NCBI RefSeq assembly: GCF_023661085.1
Contig: NZ_JAHDJT010000024.1
Location: 1-12,055, forward strand
DNA length: 12,055 nt
Direction of reading: 5' to 3'
DNA from: Wolbachia pipientis
GTDB lineage: Bacteria; Pseudomonadota; Alphaproteobacteria; Rickettsiales; Anaplasmataceae
Each line of letters begins with the position of its first letter. Positions within the stretch are counted from its first letter, which is position 1. Below, in pieces: positions 1-7,124 of this stretch. The notes beneath the pieces are model-generated. The model searched no databases. It was not told the DNA's origin and saw nothing but the letters and a program-made list of their open reading frames with translations. The translations under genes and the position numbers were made by a program.

Positions 1-100
1 CAATTTACAGTATTATAGAGTCAAAACTCGCCACTCGGGATTTCTTTGCCTTTTTTTTATTTGGTAAATTTCTTAGATATTTATTGCTAAAATAGTATCC

Positions 101-150
101 TAGATTCCAGTATCGAGTACTGGGCAAAAAAAAGGAGCGCTGGAATGACA
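101..150. repeat. Decayed Wolbachia-type palindromic element
   Basis: ATTCCAG at 104-110 pairs with CTGGAAT at 140-146. Nested inside, CCAGTA (107-112) pairs with TACTGG (118-123) around a 5-base loop. The outer ends GATTCCAG and GCGCTGGAATGAC match the ends of the much better preserved copy at 9598-9690 in ileS. The interior has been interrupted by an A-run, so this looks like an old, partly eroded intergenic copy. Confidence 0.6.
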
Positions 151-350
151 CCGTCCTTTTTCTTTCTTGGATTTCGGTACTTGGAGACATCCACAATCTT
201 TGCTTTTTTTCTGCTTAGTTTAGGTTATGCAAGAGATCTAATCTAAAAGGCCTTTAGGAGCAAATTACTCAGTTTATTGTTTAAACCATTTACCACTACT
301 TGATGCGCATACTTTCACGAGTGCTCTTAAGTAATTCTATACCGTAATTT

Positions 351-416
351 AAGCCACCATCCTTCCTCTATCCTTACTCTAATAAAGTTTGTAAATAGAG
401 TCTAGTATGGTGGCTT
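351..416. repeat. Long inverted repeat downstream of the minus-strand operon
   Basis: AAGCCACCAT (351-360) is perfectly complementary to ATGGTGGCTT (407-416). Inside it, CTCTAT (366-371) can pair with ATAGAG (395-400), which would give a two-tier hairpin with a loop of about 23 bases. It begins 10 bases past the stop codon of the gene ending at 427, so it could end or stabilise that transcript. Read on the minus strand it is followed by AAATTACGG rather than a T-run, so it is not a standard intrinsic terminator. On the plus strand only four Ts follow. A small mobile or structural repeat is an equally good reading. Confidence 0.55.
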
Positions 417-426
417 TTACAACTGA

Positions 427-1185
427 TTAAATATTATCAAGTTGGAAAGACCGATATGTTCTTGGCTCAATGTTTACTTCATCAAGCAGAGAATTTTGCT
501 CTTCAGAAAATGGAGCTTCTACTTTATTTTCTACACCAGCTTTTTCAACATCGTAACTATCTTCTCTCTTCTTTTTATGCAAAAACCAGCACCCACCCAC
601 AGTAACAGCAGCTACTAATAATACAGGTGCTATAATATAAGCATTCAATGTTGATAATTCTGCTACTGTTGTGGCGATAATTCCTGATTCGTTTGGCAAT
701 TGAGGTAATGTCGCATTTGTGCTACTCAACTTAGAAAATGCTGGTACGTTTCTTGATGTGACTTTACTAGAGGAAAAAGTAACATTTTTTCTTGTCATAT
801 CTTGAACACACTCTATATTTTCAGTCGTAATTCCATTACTAGCATTTGACCTTTTTATTTCTTCCATTACGTGTTTGATCTCTTCAGTTGTTTCATCTGG
901 TGCAAGATCAAGTTTTTGTTGTTTTAAAGGGGCTGATTCTACAGTGAAATATTCGCTACCTTCTTGTACCTTGTAGTCAACCGCTTCAATAGTGGATTCT
1001 TCCAATCGCTTAAGATCAGGTAGTTCTGCTGTTGTGTTACCGATGGTGCTAGCATCTTCAGTAGTTCTTTGGCTATCCAGGTTACGCATTCCTTTAATAA
1101 AAGGCGAAAAAGTTTCACGACAGAATTCTTTGCCATCATATGTAGAAAAACCAAGTCTTTTTATGTTGTTAAACAAATCGGTCAA
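427..1185 (-). CDS. Hypothetical single-pass membrane protein, 252 aa
   Basis: I do not recognise this protein. Its first 180 residues are polar and rich in Ser, Thr, Glu and Lys, without an evident N-terminal signal peptide. One hydrophobic segment follows at about residues 180-202 (AYIIAPVLLVAAVTVGGCWF), then a basic HKKKR stop-transfer stretch and an acidic tail of about 45 residues. By the positive-inside rule the short C-terminal tail would be cytoplasmic and the large N-terminal part outside, though with no signal sequence this is uncertain. The start codon is TTG at 1183-1185. It is preferred because it overlaps the upstream gene's TGA stop in a TTGA junction, which suggests translational coupling; the next methionine is about residue 33. 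No catalytic motif is visible. A surface or secreted host-interaction role would be speculation. Confidence 0.65.
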   Translation of the reverse strand: MTDLFNNIKRLGFSTYDGKEFCRETFSPFIKGMRNLDSQRTTEDASTIGNTTAELPDLKRLEESTIEAVDYKVQEGSEYFTVESAPLKQQKLDLAPDETTEEIKHVMEEIKRSNASNGITTENIECVQDMTRKNVTFSSSKVTSRNVPAFSKLSSTNATLPQLPNESGIIATTVAELSTLNAYIIAPVLLVAAVTVGGCWFLHKKKREDSYDVEKAGVENKVEAPFSEEQNSLLDEVNIEPRTYRSFQLDNI

Positions 1186-1499
1186 TAATTTAAACCTTCA
1201 CTTCCCTGCTTGAAGGAGCATAGATCTGCGCTTTGTTTACGATAAGAACCATCTTCTCCTTTTACCCAGCCATATGATCCAAGAGTTATCATATCACGAT
1301 AGTTTTTCACTGCAGAGAGGCCACCATTATCGTCGGTGTAAATAACATCGAAAGACTTAACAGCACTTTCATGACTCCCTTCAACTGCAAAGGACATATA
1401 ATTATCAGATCGAGATGTAAATCTAATCTTTACTCTACTGTTTGCAATTAAACTATAGAACTTTTCAAGTTGATTCATCTGTAGTAACTCCTTTAGCAT
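1182..1499 (-). CDS. Hypothetical small protein, 105 aa (or 98 aa)
   Basis: This is an unrecognised soluble protein, mixed in composition and without a membrane segment or signal peptide. Its central part (SFAVEGSHESAVKSFDVIYT) and its Gly/Tyr/Asp-rich C-terminal half suggest a small beta-containing fold, but no family can be named. It is the first gene of a probable two-gene minus-strand operon and shares four bases (TTGA) with the next gene. The start is ambiguous in an interesting way. ATG at 1497-1499 has AAGGAG six bases upstream (1506-1511), and the in-frame ATG at 1476-1478 (codon 8) has its own AAGGAG nine bases upstream (1488-1493), inside the first codons. The longer form is annotated here. 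Confidence 0.65.
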   Translation of the reverse strand: MLKELLQMNQLEKFYSLIANSRVKIRFTSRSDNYMSFAVEGSHESAVKSFDVIYTDDNGGLSAVKNYRDMITLGSYGWVKGEDGSYRKQSADLCSFKQGSEGLNY

Positions 1500-1717
1500 T
1501 CTACACTCCTTAAATTAATTAATAAAAATATTACTCGAACTAACAAATATCTCTTTAATGTTAGTAAACAAACCGCCTGAGGCTACAGTTTTTATTAAAA
1601 TTTTTATATAATAGTTGCTTTTATTATACTAAATGATATATATATTAACATTTAGGTCGATAAGTTGATTTTACCCTCATTACAGCTTATTATTCGTAGG
1701 TAATCTCAATAAAAACG
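1500..1717. promoter_or_regulatory. Divergent intergenic region with promoters for the small operon and alaS
   Basis: Two genes point away from each other across these 218 bases, so both need promoters here. For the minus strand, TTGTTA (1541-1546) and TATTAA (1519-1524) are separated by 16 bases, followed by a clear ribosome binding site. For alaS, TATAAT at 1607-1612 and TATACT at 1625-1630 are -10 candidates, but no good -35 accompanies either. alaS has only a weak, distant AGG before its ATG. I see no T-box, riboswitch or attenuator-like hairpin series. Confidence 0.4.
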
Positions 1718-4363
1718 ATGAAGCTAAACGAAATTAGAGAAAGATTTATAAGGTTTTTTATAAGTAACAACCATGAGCAGGTTTCTTCTTCTCCTTTGAT
1801 TCCAGAGCACGATCCAACGCTTATGTTTACAAATGCTGGTATGGTGCAGTTTAAAAACATCTTCACCGGTGTACAAAAAACTAAGATGAAACGTGCTGTT
1901 TCCAGTCAAAAATGCTTAAGAGCAGGCGGTAAACACAACGATCTTGAAAATGTTGGCTATACGGCAAGGCATCACACATTTTTTGAAATGCTCGGAAATT
2001 TTAGTTTCGGTGATTACTTCAAAGAAACTGCGATAGAACTTGCGTGGAAATTCATTACTGAAGAATTGTCTCTTGACAAAAATAGATTATCCATAACTGT
2101 CTATCACACTGATGATGAAGCATACGAGATTTGGCGCAAGGTAAGTGGTTTTTCGGATGATAAAATCATCAGAATTGCAACAGATGACAACTTTTGGAGC
2201 ATGGGCAATACTGGTTCATGTGGTCCATGTTCTGAAATTTTTTATGACCATGCAAAACCTAATTTACAAGATGATGATAGAGTTGTTGAAATTTGGAATC
2301 TAGTATTCATGGAATTTAATAAAGATGAAGAGGGTAATTTACAAAAATTACCAAAAAAATGCATCGATACTGGAATGGGCCTTGAGAGAATAGCAGCTGT
2401 CATGCAAAACGTTTATGATAACTATGATATTGATCTATTTTCCGCTCTGATAAATAAGTCGCAAGAGCTCTGTGGAAATACAGAAAACAAAGTAGCTCAT
2501 AAGATCATCGCGGACCATCTTCGTGCAGCCGTATTTCTAATTGCAGAAGGAATACTCCCTGGAAATGAAGGCAGGAACTACGTACTGCGCAGATTAATTA
2601 GGAGGGCTGCACGTTATATCCACCTGCTTGGATATAATGACTCTCTACTCCATCGCATTTTTCCAGTGCTGATAGATAGCTCAAGCTCAGCTTATATGGG
2701 AGATGTTTATCCTGAACTAATTAGAGCCAAAAGTTCAATAGAGGCAACGTTAAAATCAGAGGAAGAGAATTTTAAAGATACTTTGATGAAAGGCATTAGT
2801 CTCTTGGAGAAATTTACTGCAGATTTAAAAACAGGCGATACTCTGCCAGGAGAATCGGCGTTTAAGCTATATGACACTTATGGATTTCCTTTGGATATCA
2901 CACTTGATATTTTAAAAGAGAGGAAAATAAATTTTGACCAAAAAGGCTTTAATGACGCAATGAAGGAGCAAAAAAAAAGGGCACGCGCTAAATGGGTCGG
3001 ATCTGGCGAAAAGTCTGTTGAGCAAATATGGTTTGATTTGATCGATAAATTTGGCAAAACAGAATTTGTCGGTTATGAGTTTAGTGAGGTAAAGGATGCA
3101 AAAGTGATAGCCATAATTTCTCCTAAAAATGAAATAATTGATTCTGCGAAAGAAGGGGAGAAGGTAACCATTATACTTGATAAAACACCTTTTTATGGTG
3201 AATCAGGTGGGCAGGTGGGTGACACTGGAAGTTTTATTGTCATCCCAGTACCTCTCTTATTGTCATCCCAGTGCTCCGACACTGGGATCCAGATTCCAAA
3301 CCCAGACGTGATCACAGTGGAAAACACCAATAAGATTAACGACCTATATTTGCACAGGTGTGTAGTTAAATCTGGCTCAATTTGTAAAGGTGACACAGTT
3401 ACAGCTAGTATTGACAAGAAAAGAAGGCAAGACCTAAGAAGAAATCATTCAGCTACACATCTTCTGCACCTTGCATTGAGAAAAATCTTGGGTGATCACG
3501 TAACTCAAAAAGGTTCCCTAGTTGCACCAGATAGATTGCGATTTGACTTTAGCCATAACACTCAAGTTACTCAGGATCAACTGTTTGCAATAGAAGATAT
3601 GGTAAACTCTCTAATCAGAGAAAATTTTTCTACATCTACAAAAATTCAGAGCATGAATCAGGCAATAGACGAAGGAGCTATGGCATTGTTCGGCGAAAAG
3701 TATGGCGACCAAGTAAGAGTGGTAAGCATTGGAAATTCAAAGGAGTTATGTGGCGGCACGCACGTGGAACGTGCTGGAGAAATTGGCCTGTTTAAGATAG
3801 TAACAGAATGTTCTATTGCATCTGGAGTAAGAAGGATCGAAGCTTTAACCGGTCAAGAAGCAATTAATTATGTGCGTGGTAATGAAATCAACTTGAAAAA
3901 AGTTGCAGAATCCGTAAAAGCGCCAATAAGTGAAATAACAAACCGACTCAGTATTTTAAGCCAAGAGCGCAAGGAATCCGAAGCTAAAATAAAAAGCCTT
4001 TATAAAAAGCTCGTAAGCGCAGAGAACATAAAAAGCACTGAAATAAATGGAATGAATTTCGTAAGCTACACTTTTACTGACATTCCAGCAAGCATAATAA
4101 GGGAATTTATTCTGCAGCAACAGAAACCAAAAACTGTAATAGCTTTTACAGCAACGGAAAAAAATAAAACAGTGCTGATTGTCAAAGTAAGCAAAGACTT
4201 AACTGATAAGATCAGTGCAAAAGAGCTGGTATCTACCGTAACTGGAAGGGGTTGCGGTGGAAACGCTGAACTTGCCCAAATGGGCTGTGATGACGATAAA
4301 ATAAATCATATCATTACTACTATCTGCAGCAAAGTAGCAGATGTGAAAGAACTAAACAGCTAA
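1718..4363 (+). CDS. alaS: Alanyl-tRNA synthetase (AlaRS)
   Basis: This enzyme charges tRNA-Ala with alanine in the cytoplasm and hydrolyses mischarged Ser- or Gly-tRNA-Ala. At 881 residues it is close to the E. coli length of about 876, so it is full length. The class II catalytic core is at the N-terminus, with [18 protein letters not shown] in the motif 2 region and GMGLER (residues 219-224) as motif 3. The editing domain carries the metal-binding HSATH (H577, H581) and CGGTH (C678, H682). The C-terminal C-Ala domain ends with [14 protein letters not shown]. The start [14 protein letters not shown] matches the family's N-terminus. Its Shine-Dalgarno sequence is weak. It is a stand-alone gene, divergent from the small operon and overlapping the convergent minus-strand frame by 12 bases at the 3' end. 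The oddity is an in-frame palindromic repeat translated as about 24 extra residues (about 507-530) in the editing domain. Confidence 0.97.
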   Translation: MKLNEIRERFIRFFISNNHEQVSSSPLIPEHDPTLMFTNAGMVQFKNIFTGVQKTKMKRAVSSQKCLRAGGKHNDLENVGYTARHHTFFEMLGNFSFGDYFKETAIELAWKFITEELSLDKNRLSITVYHTDDEAYEIWRKVSGFSDDKIIRIATDDNFWSMGNTGSCGPCSEIFYDHAKPNLQDDDRVVEIWNLVFMEFNKDEEGNLQKLPKKCIDTGMGLERIAAVMQNVYDNYDIDLFSALINKSQELCGNTENKVAHKIIADHLRAAVFLIAEGILPGNEGRNYVLRRLIRRAARYIHLLGYNDSLLHRIFPVLIDSSSSAYMGDVYPELIRAKSSIEATLKSEEENFKDTLMKGISLLEKFTADLKTGDTLPGESAFKLYDTYGFPLDITLDILKERKINFDQKGFNDAMKEQKKRARAKWVGSGEKSVEQIWFDLIDKFGKTEFVGYEFSEVKDAKVIAIISPKNEIIDSAKEGEKVTIILDKTPFYGESGGQVGDTGSFIVIPVPLLLSSQCSDTGIQIPNPDVITVENTNKINDLYLHRCVVKSGSICKGDTVTASIDKKRRQDLRRNHSATHLLHLALRKILGDHVTQKGSLVAPDRLRFDFSHNTQVTQDQLFAIEDMVNSLIRENFSTSTKIQSMNQAIDEGAMALFGEKYGDQVRVVSIGNSKELCGGTHVERAGEIGLFKIVTECSIASGVRRIEALTGQEAINYVRGNEINLKKVAESVKAPISEITNRLSILSQERKESEAKIKSLYKKLVSAENIKSTEINGMNFVSYTFTDIPASIIREFILQQQKPKTVIAFTATEKNKTVLIVKVSKDLTDKISAKELVSTVTGRGCGGNAELAQMGCDDDKINHIITTICSKVADVKELNS
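3234..3300. repeat. Palindromic element (WPE-like) inserted in frame in alaS
   Basis: The core is a perfect 9-bp hairpin: ATCCCAGTG (3265-3273), a 6-base loop, then CACTGGGAT (3280-3288). The left part is a direct repeat of TTATTGTCATCCCAGT (3234-3249 and 3257-3272), offset by 23 bases, as if one arm had been duplicated. The core matches the 9622-9644 hairpin in ileS except for one substitution and one extra base in the loop. It is translated as roughly residues 507-530 of AlaRS, between GQVGDTGSF and ITVENTNK. Most bacterial AlaRS proteins run straight through at this place. Confidence 0.85.
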
Positions 4364-5740
4364 AACCCGCCATGGCTGCATTATGCTTACCTCATCTAGT
4401 TCTTTGCTAACATTTTTTGATTCATCTTTGCTAATCAGTGTAAATTCAACATCCTTAAAAAATCTATCCCACATTCCAAGCAAATGATTTTTTATCTGAG
4501 GCCATATATCCCTTTTAAATGTTTCACCGTCATCAGAAAATACGTTACCTATCAAGCCCCCCACCTCCTCATAACTTGACTCAAAATATTGAAGAAATGT
4601 CTTTACTTCTTCATAAGTGTCGTGTGCCACTTTTAACGCCTTTCCTTCTGTACTATTTTCGTTTCCAATAGCTGACAATCCAAGCGTATTATAATTCCAA
4701 GCAATCTGCGCAGGCTTTATCACCTTTCTATGTATCCAATCCCAACCTATCCAATTACTCTCAGTATCTTTTGATGTATTTTTTGGTATATGATTTGTTA
4801 TCTTCTCTACCAAATTGCCTATCAAAGGAGACAATAAATCCTGACAAAAGTGTTTGATATTATTTTTCGTTTTAATCACAGGATGTTTGATGCATCTTTC
4901 CGCCAAGTAGTACTCAAGCTCTGCTTTTTCTAATAACTCCTTGATTTTTGCTTCATTAAAAGTTTCTTGCTTGAATGCCTCCAGTAAATCATCTTCTATT
5001 ATTGCAAATTTTATCTTTTCACGAGAGATTAGTTCTTTTTTGTAATCATTTTTTGTTTTTTCGTTTATCAATAATCCCTCTTTTTCAGATTCTAAGTTCT
5101 CTAATGCTTTTAGGATTTGTTTGTTATTTTTTAAGTGCTGCTCTATTAACTTTGTATTCGGATGCTCTTTTCCTTTGCTATTTTGCTCATCTTCTAAGTA
5201 TTTATTTAAATCCTCGTTTTCTTCTATTATTGCCTTTAATGATGTAGATTGTTTAGGACTTTTTAAATAGTCTTCAATTTCCTTACGATGCAAGTTAATC
5301 TTTGCCACTAGATCCGGCGCATCTTTCTTTAGTAGCTTACATGAACGTTCTATACCCTTCGCTTGTTCTTTAAATAAACTTTGAATTCTACATTTTGTTA
5401 TTTCTAAATACATTTTTGCTATAAAGTCATTTACTTCCTCTGAAGTTTTCTCATTTATCTTTTTTTCTAAACCCTCAAGCTTCCTTATTAGGCTTAGCTT
5501 CTCCTCATTAAGTATATCTGATTGTCTCAATTCACCTTTAGCTCTTTTTATTACTGATCTTATTAGTCTTTTCTCAACCTCTTGATCACCATACTCGAAT
5601 TTAAACAGATCTTCTAATTTCCTTTTCAGAGCACTATCTTTTAAGTTATTTTTTCCTATATCCCCATGTATTTTTCTTAATTCTTCACATATCTCCTCAT
5701 ACCTTTTTTCTCCCATTCCTTTTAACTCTTTTATCATCAC
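4352..5740 (-). CDS. Hypothetical coiled-coil-rich protein, 462 aa, probably lacking its true start
   Basis: Not recognised. The first 300 or so residues are Lys/Glu/Leu-rich with long predicted helices and coiled-coil character. The C-terminal third is different: it contains a Trp-rich patch ([10 protein letters not shown]) followed by [13 protein letters not shown]. No signal peptide or catalytic motif is visible. The annotated start is GTG at 5738-5740, directly followed by ATG, but neither has a plausible ribosome binding site. The frame stays open and protein-like upstream to 5827 (KKEIAKRTIIDDYRNIYPEE and onward) with no ATG, GTG or TTG, and is closed by TAA at 5828-5830. The gene is therefore probably a 5'-truncated or frameshifted remnant, possibly once joined to the frame ending at 5841. 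Its stop lies inside the convergent 3' end of alaS. Confidence 0.55.
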   Translation of the reverse strand: MMIKELKGMGEKRYEEICEELRKIHGDIGKNNLKDSALKRKLEDLFKFEYGDQEVEKRLIRSVIKRAKGELRQSDILNEEKLSLIRKLEGLEKKINEKTSEEVNDFIAKMYLEITKCRIQSLFKEQAKGIERSCKLLKKDAPDLVAKINLHRKEIEDYLKSPKQSTSLKAIIEENEDLNKYLEDEQNSKGKEHPNTKLIEQHLKNNKQILKALENLESEKEGLLINEKTKNDYKKELISREKIKFAIIEDDLLEAFKQETFNEAKIKELLEKAELEYYLAERCIKHPVIKTKNNIKHFCQDLLSPLIGNLVEKITNHIPKNTSKDTESNWIGWDWIHRKVIKPAQIAWNYNTLGLSAIGNENSTEGKALKVAHDTYEEVKTFLQYFESSYEEVGGLIGNVFSDDGETFKRDIWPQIKNHLLGMWDRFFKDVEFTLISKDESKNVSKELDEVSIMQPWRVLAV

Positions 5741-5840
5741 TTCAGCTTTACGTAAAGCCTCCGCTGTTTCTTCAGGGTATATATTCCTATAATCATCAAT
5801 TATCGTCCTTTTAGCTATTTCCTTCTTTTATAAGCTGTTT

Positions 5841-6836
5841 CTATACTGCTTTAAGCACGGAAAATCCATTATCGCTTGTTATATCTTCATCAGCTAAATC
5901 AAGTGCCCCTTTTCTCTTTAGTTCTTTTAGGTCCTTTATTATTATCTCTTTTTCAGTCGGTAATTCCTTACCTTGGCTTCTTAATTCTTGCTCTACTAAT
6001 ACTTCTTTCAGTCTTTCTTCTAATGAAAAACCTTCTTTTCTTCTTTGCTGTGCAAATTTGGTTGCTTGTATAAGGGCAACTCTGTAAGCATCTTGTATTA
6101 AGTGACTTATCAGCTTAGGATCTACACTATTCACCGCTTTCAGTCTGAACTCGTTCAACAATTCCTTCAGCTTATCGTATGTAATATCTTTTTTGTCTAG
6201 CTTTAACAGTTCTCCCATAGCCTCTGTGAATCCTTGAATCGAAGTTGCAAGCATACTTCTGATCTCATTGCGTAAAGGCACAAGACCATTTTTCAAGTGG
6301 ATATTAGCCGATAGTTTCAGTATGGTATTATGCTCTGCATCTTGTGTAACAAATAGCTTATCATTTTTATCTTCACACAAATCTCTAAGTAACTGTTCAA
6401 ATTGTGGTGGAAACTTAATTTCCATATCCCACCTAATGTCTGACTCACCAGCATCTATCTCGTGAAAAGATACTTCAATATTCTGGTGTTCATTCTTATA
6501 CAACCCACTACCTATTTTAACAGTAGCAACCAAGGAATGAGATAACTTCTTATTAAAAAGATAAAAAGCAGATAAAGCTAGTGTTGCAGGAATAATTAAG
6601 GTGACAAGCACAACTATATTAACAGGAATCGCTATTGCAGCAAGAACACTATATGCCAATCTTTTTGCTGTACTTTCACTTACCTCACTTTTTTTTGTTT
6701 CATTTACCTCCGGACTGGTTTGTATTTTACCGTCTGCTTTAGACCTGTTTACACTACTAACCCCAATGAAATAGAAGCCATATAAGGAAGCATTAAAGCT
6801 GACAGAGCTAAATTCAACACCCGTTTTTCCGGGCAC
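5841..6836 (-). CDS. Hypothetical membrane protein, C-terminal portion of a frameshifted gene
   Basis: Not recognised. Residues 61-94 form a long hydrophobic stretch (LAYSVLAAIAIPVNIVVLVT and onward to ALSAFYLF), long enough for one extended or two short membrane helices. The rest is a soluble region of about 235 residues rich in charged helices. The nominal start is GTG at 6834-6836, with an AAGGGA only two bases away, too close to act normally. The first 25 or so residues look like out-of-frame translation: the same DNA in the other frame encodes a better hydrophobic helix belonging to the upstream reading frame. The most economical reading is that the real coding content begins near NRSKADG (about 6749), as the continuation of the 6749-7066 frame after a one-base change. 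Confidence 0.5.
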   Translation of the reverse strand: MPGKTGVEFSSVSFNASLYGFYFIGVSSVNRSKADGKIQTSPEVNETKKSEVSESTAKRLAYSVLAAIAIPVNIVVLVTLIIPATLALSAFYLFNKKLSHSLVATVKIGSGLYKNEHQNIEVSFHEIDAGESDIRWDMEIKFPPQFEQLLRDLCEDKNDKLFVTQDAEHNTILKLSANIHLKNGLVPLRNEIRSMLATSIQGFTEAMGELLKLDKKDITYDKLKELLNEFRLKAVNSVDPKLISHLIQDAYRVALIQATKFAQQRRKEGFSLEERLKEVLVEQELRSQGKELPTEKEIIIKDLKELKRKGALDLADEDITSDNGFSVLKAV

Positions 6837-7066
6837 ATTCCCTTTATCTCTTCGAATATTTCTTTTAGTATATTATACCAGGAAGTAAAAGAGTCAGAGT
6901 CATAACCTTTATAACGAAATATACTTGGTGGAATGTCAAAATGCTTCTCCTTTCCCTCTACACTAGAAATAGATTTTTGTTTTTCTGAAGTAGCAACAGG
7001 TTCTTTTTTATCTAAATCACTATTATTTGAGCTAATCACTCTATCAGGATCTACAACAGCATTCAT
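6749..7066 (-). CDS. Hypothetical protein, N-terminal portion of a frameshifted gene, 105 aa
   Basis: Not recognised. A polar N-terminus of about 80 residues is followed by a hydrophobic segment from residue 83 to the end (VLNLALSALMLPYMASISLG and on), stopped by TAA at 6749-6751 right after that segment. The start ATG (7064-7066) is supported by AAGG seven bases upstream and by a candidate promoter at 7093-7121. The next frame on the same strand overlaps it by 88 bases. Adding one G to the GGGG run at 6761-6764 (minus strand) would make this frame run directly into NRSKADG of the downstream frame, giving a protein of about 410 residues with two hydrophobic regions. It could be a natural pseudogene, a sequencing error, or, less likely, a separate short protein. 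Confidence 0.5.
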   Translation of the reverse strand: MNAVVDPDRVISSNNSDLDKKEPVATSEKQKSISSVEGKEKHFDIPPSIFRYKGYDSDSFTSWYNILKEIFEEIKGMCPEKRVLNLALSALMLPYMASISLGLVV

Positions 7067-7092
7067 ACCATAACCTTACCCCAATTGCCTCA

Positions 7093-7121
7093 GGTATAGC
7101 ATAAATACTAATAATTTGCAA
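7093..7121 (-). promoter_or_regulatory. Candidate promoter for the 7066 gene
   Basis: Reading the minus strand, TTGCAA (7116-7121) is followed after 17 bases by TATACC (7093-7098); each hexamer matches four of six consensus bases. Transcription would begin near 7086, leaving a leader of about 20 bases that contains the GTAAGG ribosome binding site. The -35 begins just past the ileS stop codon, so this gene could be transcribed independently of ileS. Confidence 0.35.
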
Positions 7122-7124
7122 CTA

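Larger units (their letters stand above)
1..426. other. Gene-free region with repeat debris and inverted repeats
   Basis: No convincing protein or RNA gene is visible here. The longest minus-strand open frame (5-196) translates repeat sequence and low-complexity runs and is not credible as a gene. What can be seen is a decayed palindromic repeat near 101-150, a short imperfect palindrome around CTAAAAGG/CCTTTAG at 243-257, several homopolymer T or A runs, and a long inverted repeat at 351-416 just downstream of the minus-strand gene ending at 427. The stretch reads as intergenic sequence with decayed repeats. Confidence 0.7.

Noticed and set aside
5..196. 63-residue minus-strand open frame at the left edge
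   Set aside because: It translates repeat debris (including STRYWNLG-like wording typical of translated Wolbachia repeats) and poly-A or poly-T runs, and has no convincing ribosome binding site or protein character.
1..426. tRNA or other structural RNA gene in the left gene-free region
   Set aside because: No cloverleaf with acceptor, D and T-arm signatures could be found on either strand by eye.
1500..1717. Possible T-box or amino-acid-sensing leader before alaS
   Set aside because: No specifier stem, T-box sequence or terminator/antiterminator pair is visible, and such leaders are mainly found in Gram-positive bacteria.
3234..3272. Direct repeat of 16 bases with a 23-base offset in alaS, considered as a CRISPR or tandem-repeat array
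   Set aside because: There are only two copies, inside a coding gene and belonging to the palindromic element. There is no array.
4975..5247. 90-residue plus-strand frame rich in Leu and Phe
   Set aside because: Its hydrophobic look comes from reading the Lys/Glu-rich coiled-coil gene on the opposite strand backwards. It has no independent support.
5737..5799. Small minus-strand frame with AAAAGGA upstream (TTG-ATG start) whose TGA overlaps the ATG of the 462-residue frame, resembling a leader peptide
   Set aside because: It is only about 20 codons long, and the overlapping frame reads much more like real protein, so chance overlap in a decaying gene is the simpler explanation.
6755..6770. 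Programmed -1 frameshift at the overlap of the two minus-strand frames
   Set aside because: The local sequence TTG-GGG-TTA does not form an X-XXY-YYZ slippery heptamer in the needed frame, and no downstream stimulatory structure is evident. An indel in the G-run is simpler.
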